From an uncultured SAR116 cluster alpha proteobacterium (lineage in GTDB: Bacteria > Pseudomonadota > Alphaproteobacteria > Puniceispirillales > Marisalimonadaceae): 62,389 nt of DNA. Shown in pieces: positions 61,994 through 62,389 of the stretch (its first letter is position 1; every line of letters starts with the position of its first letter). A program made the position numbers and the translations under genes. The notes under the pieces were generated by a model, which saw only the letters and a program-made list of their open reading frames with translations, did no database searches and was not told the DNA's origin. The stretch lies in contig CACMRG010000007.1 in assembly GCA_902616005.1 (NCBI GenBank), positions 1-62,389 of the forward strand, given 5' to 3'.

Positions 61994-62389
61994 ATGATGG
62001 GCAAACTCAATAAAAAATCACAAGAAATACTATTTATTATTAAATGTAGTATTAAGTCTGATGCTAACGAATTTAGAAAATGGGCAAATGACCGTGCCGC
62101 AAAATATGTATTTGATTTAAAGGAAGGAAAAACTATAAGTTATGAATGGTATTTGTCTGACGATAATACAGAAGCGACATTAGTAGAATCATTTATTGAC
62201 AGTGACGGTGCTATGCAACGTTTGAATAATCATATGTCAAGCCCAATAGCCGAAGAAGTAATAAAGCATGTTGATTTTAAAGAATGGCTAGTTTTTGGCA
62301 ATTCTAAACAAGATTTGATTGATGTACTAACTCCTTTTGGAGCTATTTTCAACAAGCATCATTGTGGATTTAATAATAATTCAAAATAA
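61994..62389 (+). CDS. Antibiotic-biosynthesis-monooxygenase-like small protein
   Basis: The 131-residue protein resembles ABM-type barrel proteins: ILFIIKCSIKSDANEFRKWANDR, ISYEWYLSDDNTEATLVESFIDSDGAMQRLNNHMSSPIAEEV. The pair EWY and ESF in the central strands is typical of the family. The usual function is cofactor-free oxidation or ligand binding. ATG at 61994 is followed by another ATG; the window ends on the stop. Confidence 0.65.
   Translation: MMGKLNKKSQEILFIIKCSIKSDANEFRKWANDRAAKYVFDLKEGKTISYEWYLSDDNTEATLVESFIDSDGAMQRLNNHMSSPIAEEVIKHVDFKEWLVFGNSKQDLIDVLTPFGAIFNKHHCGFNNNSK

Overview
The DNA is strongly AT-rich, with short intergenic gaps, many overlapping ATGA/TAATG-type gene junctions, and genes typical of AT-rich marine Alphaproteobacteria (SAR11/Pelagibacterales or a similar lineage such as HIMB59). 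The clearest ecological clue is a nearly complete phosphonate uptake and C-P lyase locus (phnC-D-E-E, phnF, phnG-N, phnM), followed by a PlcP-type metallophosphoesterase and a glycosyltransferase/diacylglycerol-kinase fusion. This suggests life in phosphate-poor surface ocean. No rRNA or intact tRNA gene is visible; tRNA 3'-end fragments act as scars of past integration.

Layout. (1) 1-2,000: a small basic protein, a tRNA-Ser-like 3'-end fragment, and two exported proteins. (2) 2,015-5,240: a leftward operon of an unknown 157-aa protein, a RecD2-like helicase and a zinc-ribbon GIY-YIG nuclease. It is preceded by a terminator-like hairpin and a perfect 29-bp inverted repeat that partly covers the Shine-Dalgarno (SD) sequence. 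(3) 5,457-17,611: a rightward operon of an Eco57I-like methyltransferase, a PLD/SNF2 helicase, a RelE-UvrD fusion, ZorA and ZorB. (4) 17,613-21,110: a leftward ZorA-ZorB-HNH operon that looks like type II Zorya and meets the first one tail to tail. (5) 21,191-26,946: a shared divergent promoter with repeats, then a MerR-like protein, a 47-aa basic peptide, a VWA protein, a DUF2130 nuclease, a second HNH paralogue with DUF3427/DUF3883-like flanks, and an unknown protein. Regions 2-5 form one dense defence island. (6) 26,950-31,260: small-gene territory with three copies of a ~64-nt leader with a covarying hairpin, an Nmad3-like protein, tiny membrane proteins, an ADP-ribosylglycohydrolase remnant and an HGG-motif protein.

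(7) 31,525-48,475: a tyrosine phosphatase-like protein, phnCDE1E2, a periplasmic protein, a PHP phosphoesterase, a hexapeptide acetyltransferase, a phnM paralogue and phnF on the minus strand, then phnGHIJKLN, a DUF1045 2H phosphoesterase, canonical phnM and an ACR3-type efflux carrier. PhnC/D/E/E import phosphonates, PhnG-L with PhnM make and cleave the ribosyl phosphonate, and PhnN completes recycling to PRPP. phnP is absent and the PHP protein could replace it. (8) 48,679-50,870: PlcP-like phosphoesterase plus glycosyltransferase-DgkA fusion, a likely phosphorus-sparing lipid-remodelling pair, bracketed by a duplicated ~80-bp sequence. (9) 50,871-57,030: repeats, a candidate small RNA with an anti-SD loop, tRNA-Ser and tRNA-fMet fragments, then a small cargo of a YdhR-like protein, a minimal AMP-binding protein, a divergent PEP carboxylase-like protein and an unknown protein, closed by a second tRNA-Ser fragment. 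(10) 57,047-62,389: epoxide hydrolase, small alpha/beta-barrel-like proteins, an exported protein, a hydratase gene with two in-frame stops, an EamA transporter and a final barrel-like protein.

Most promising for new biology: the methyltransferase/helicase/RelE-UvrD/ZorAB operon with its convergent Zorya-II-like partner and neighbouring VWA/DUF2130/HNH module; the three-copy structured leader RNA; and the helicase/GIY-YIG operon with its unusual leader. All functions are read from motifs by eye; no database search was run.
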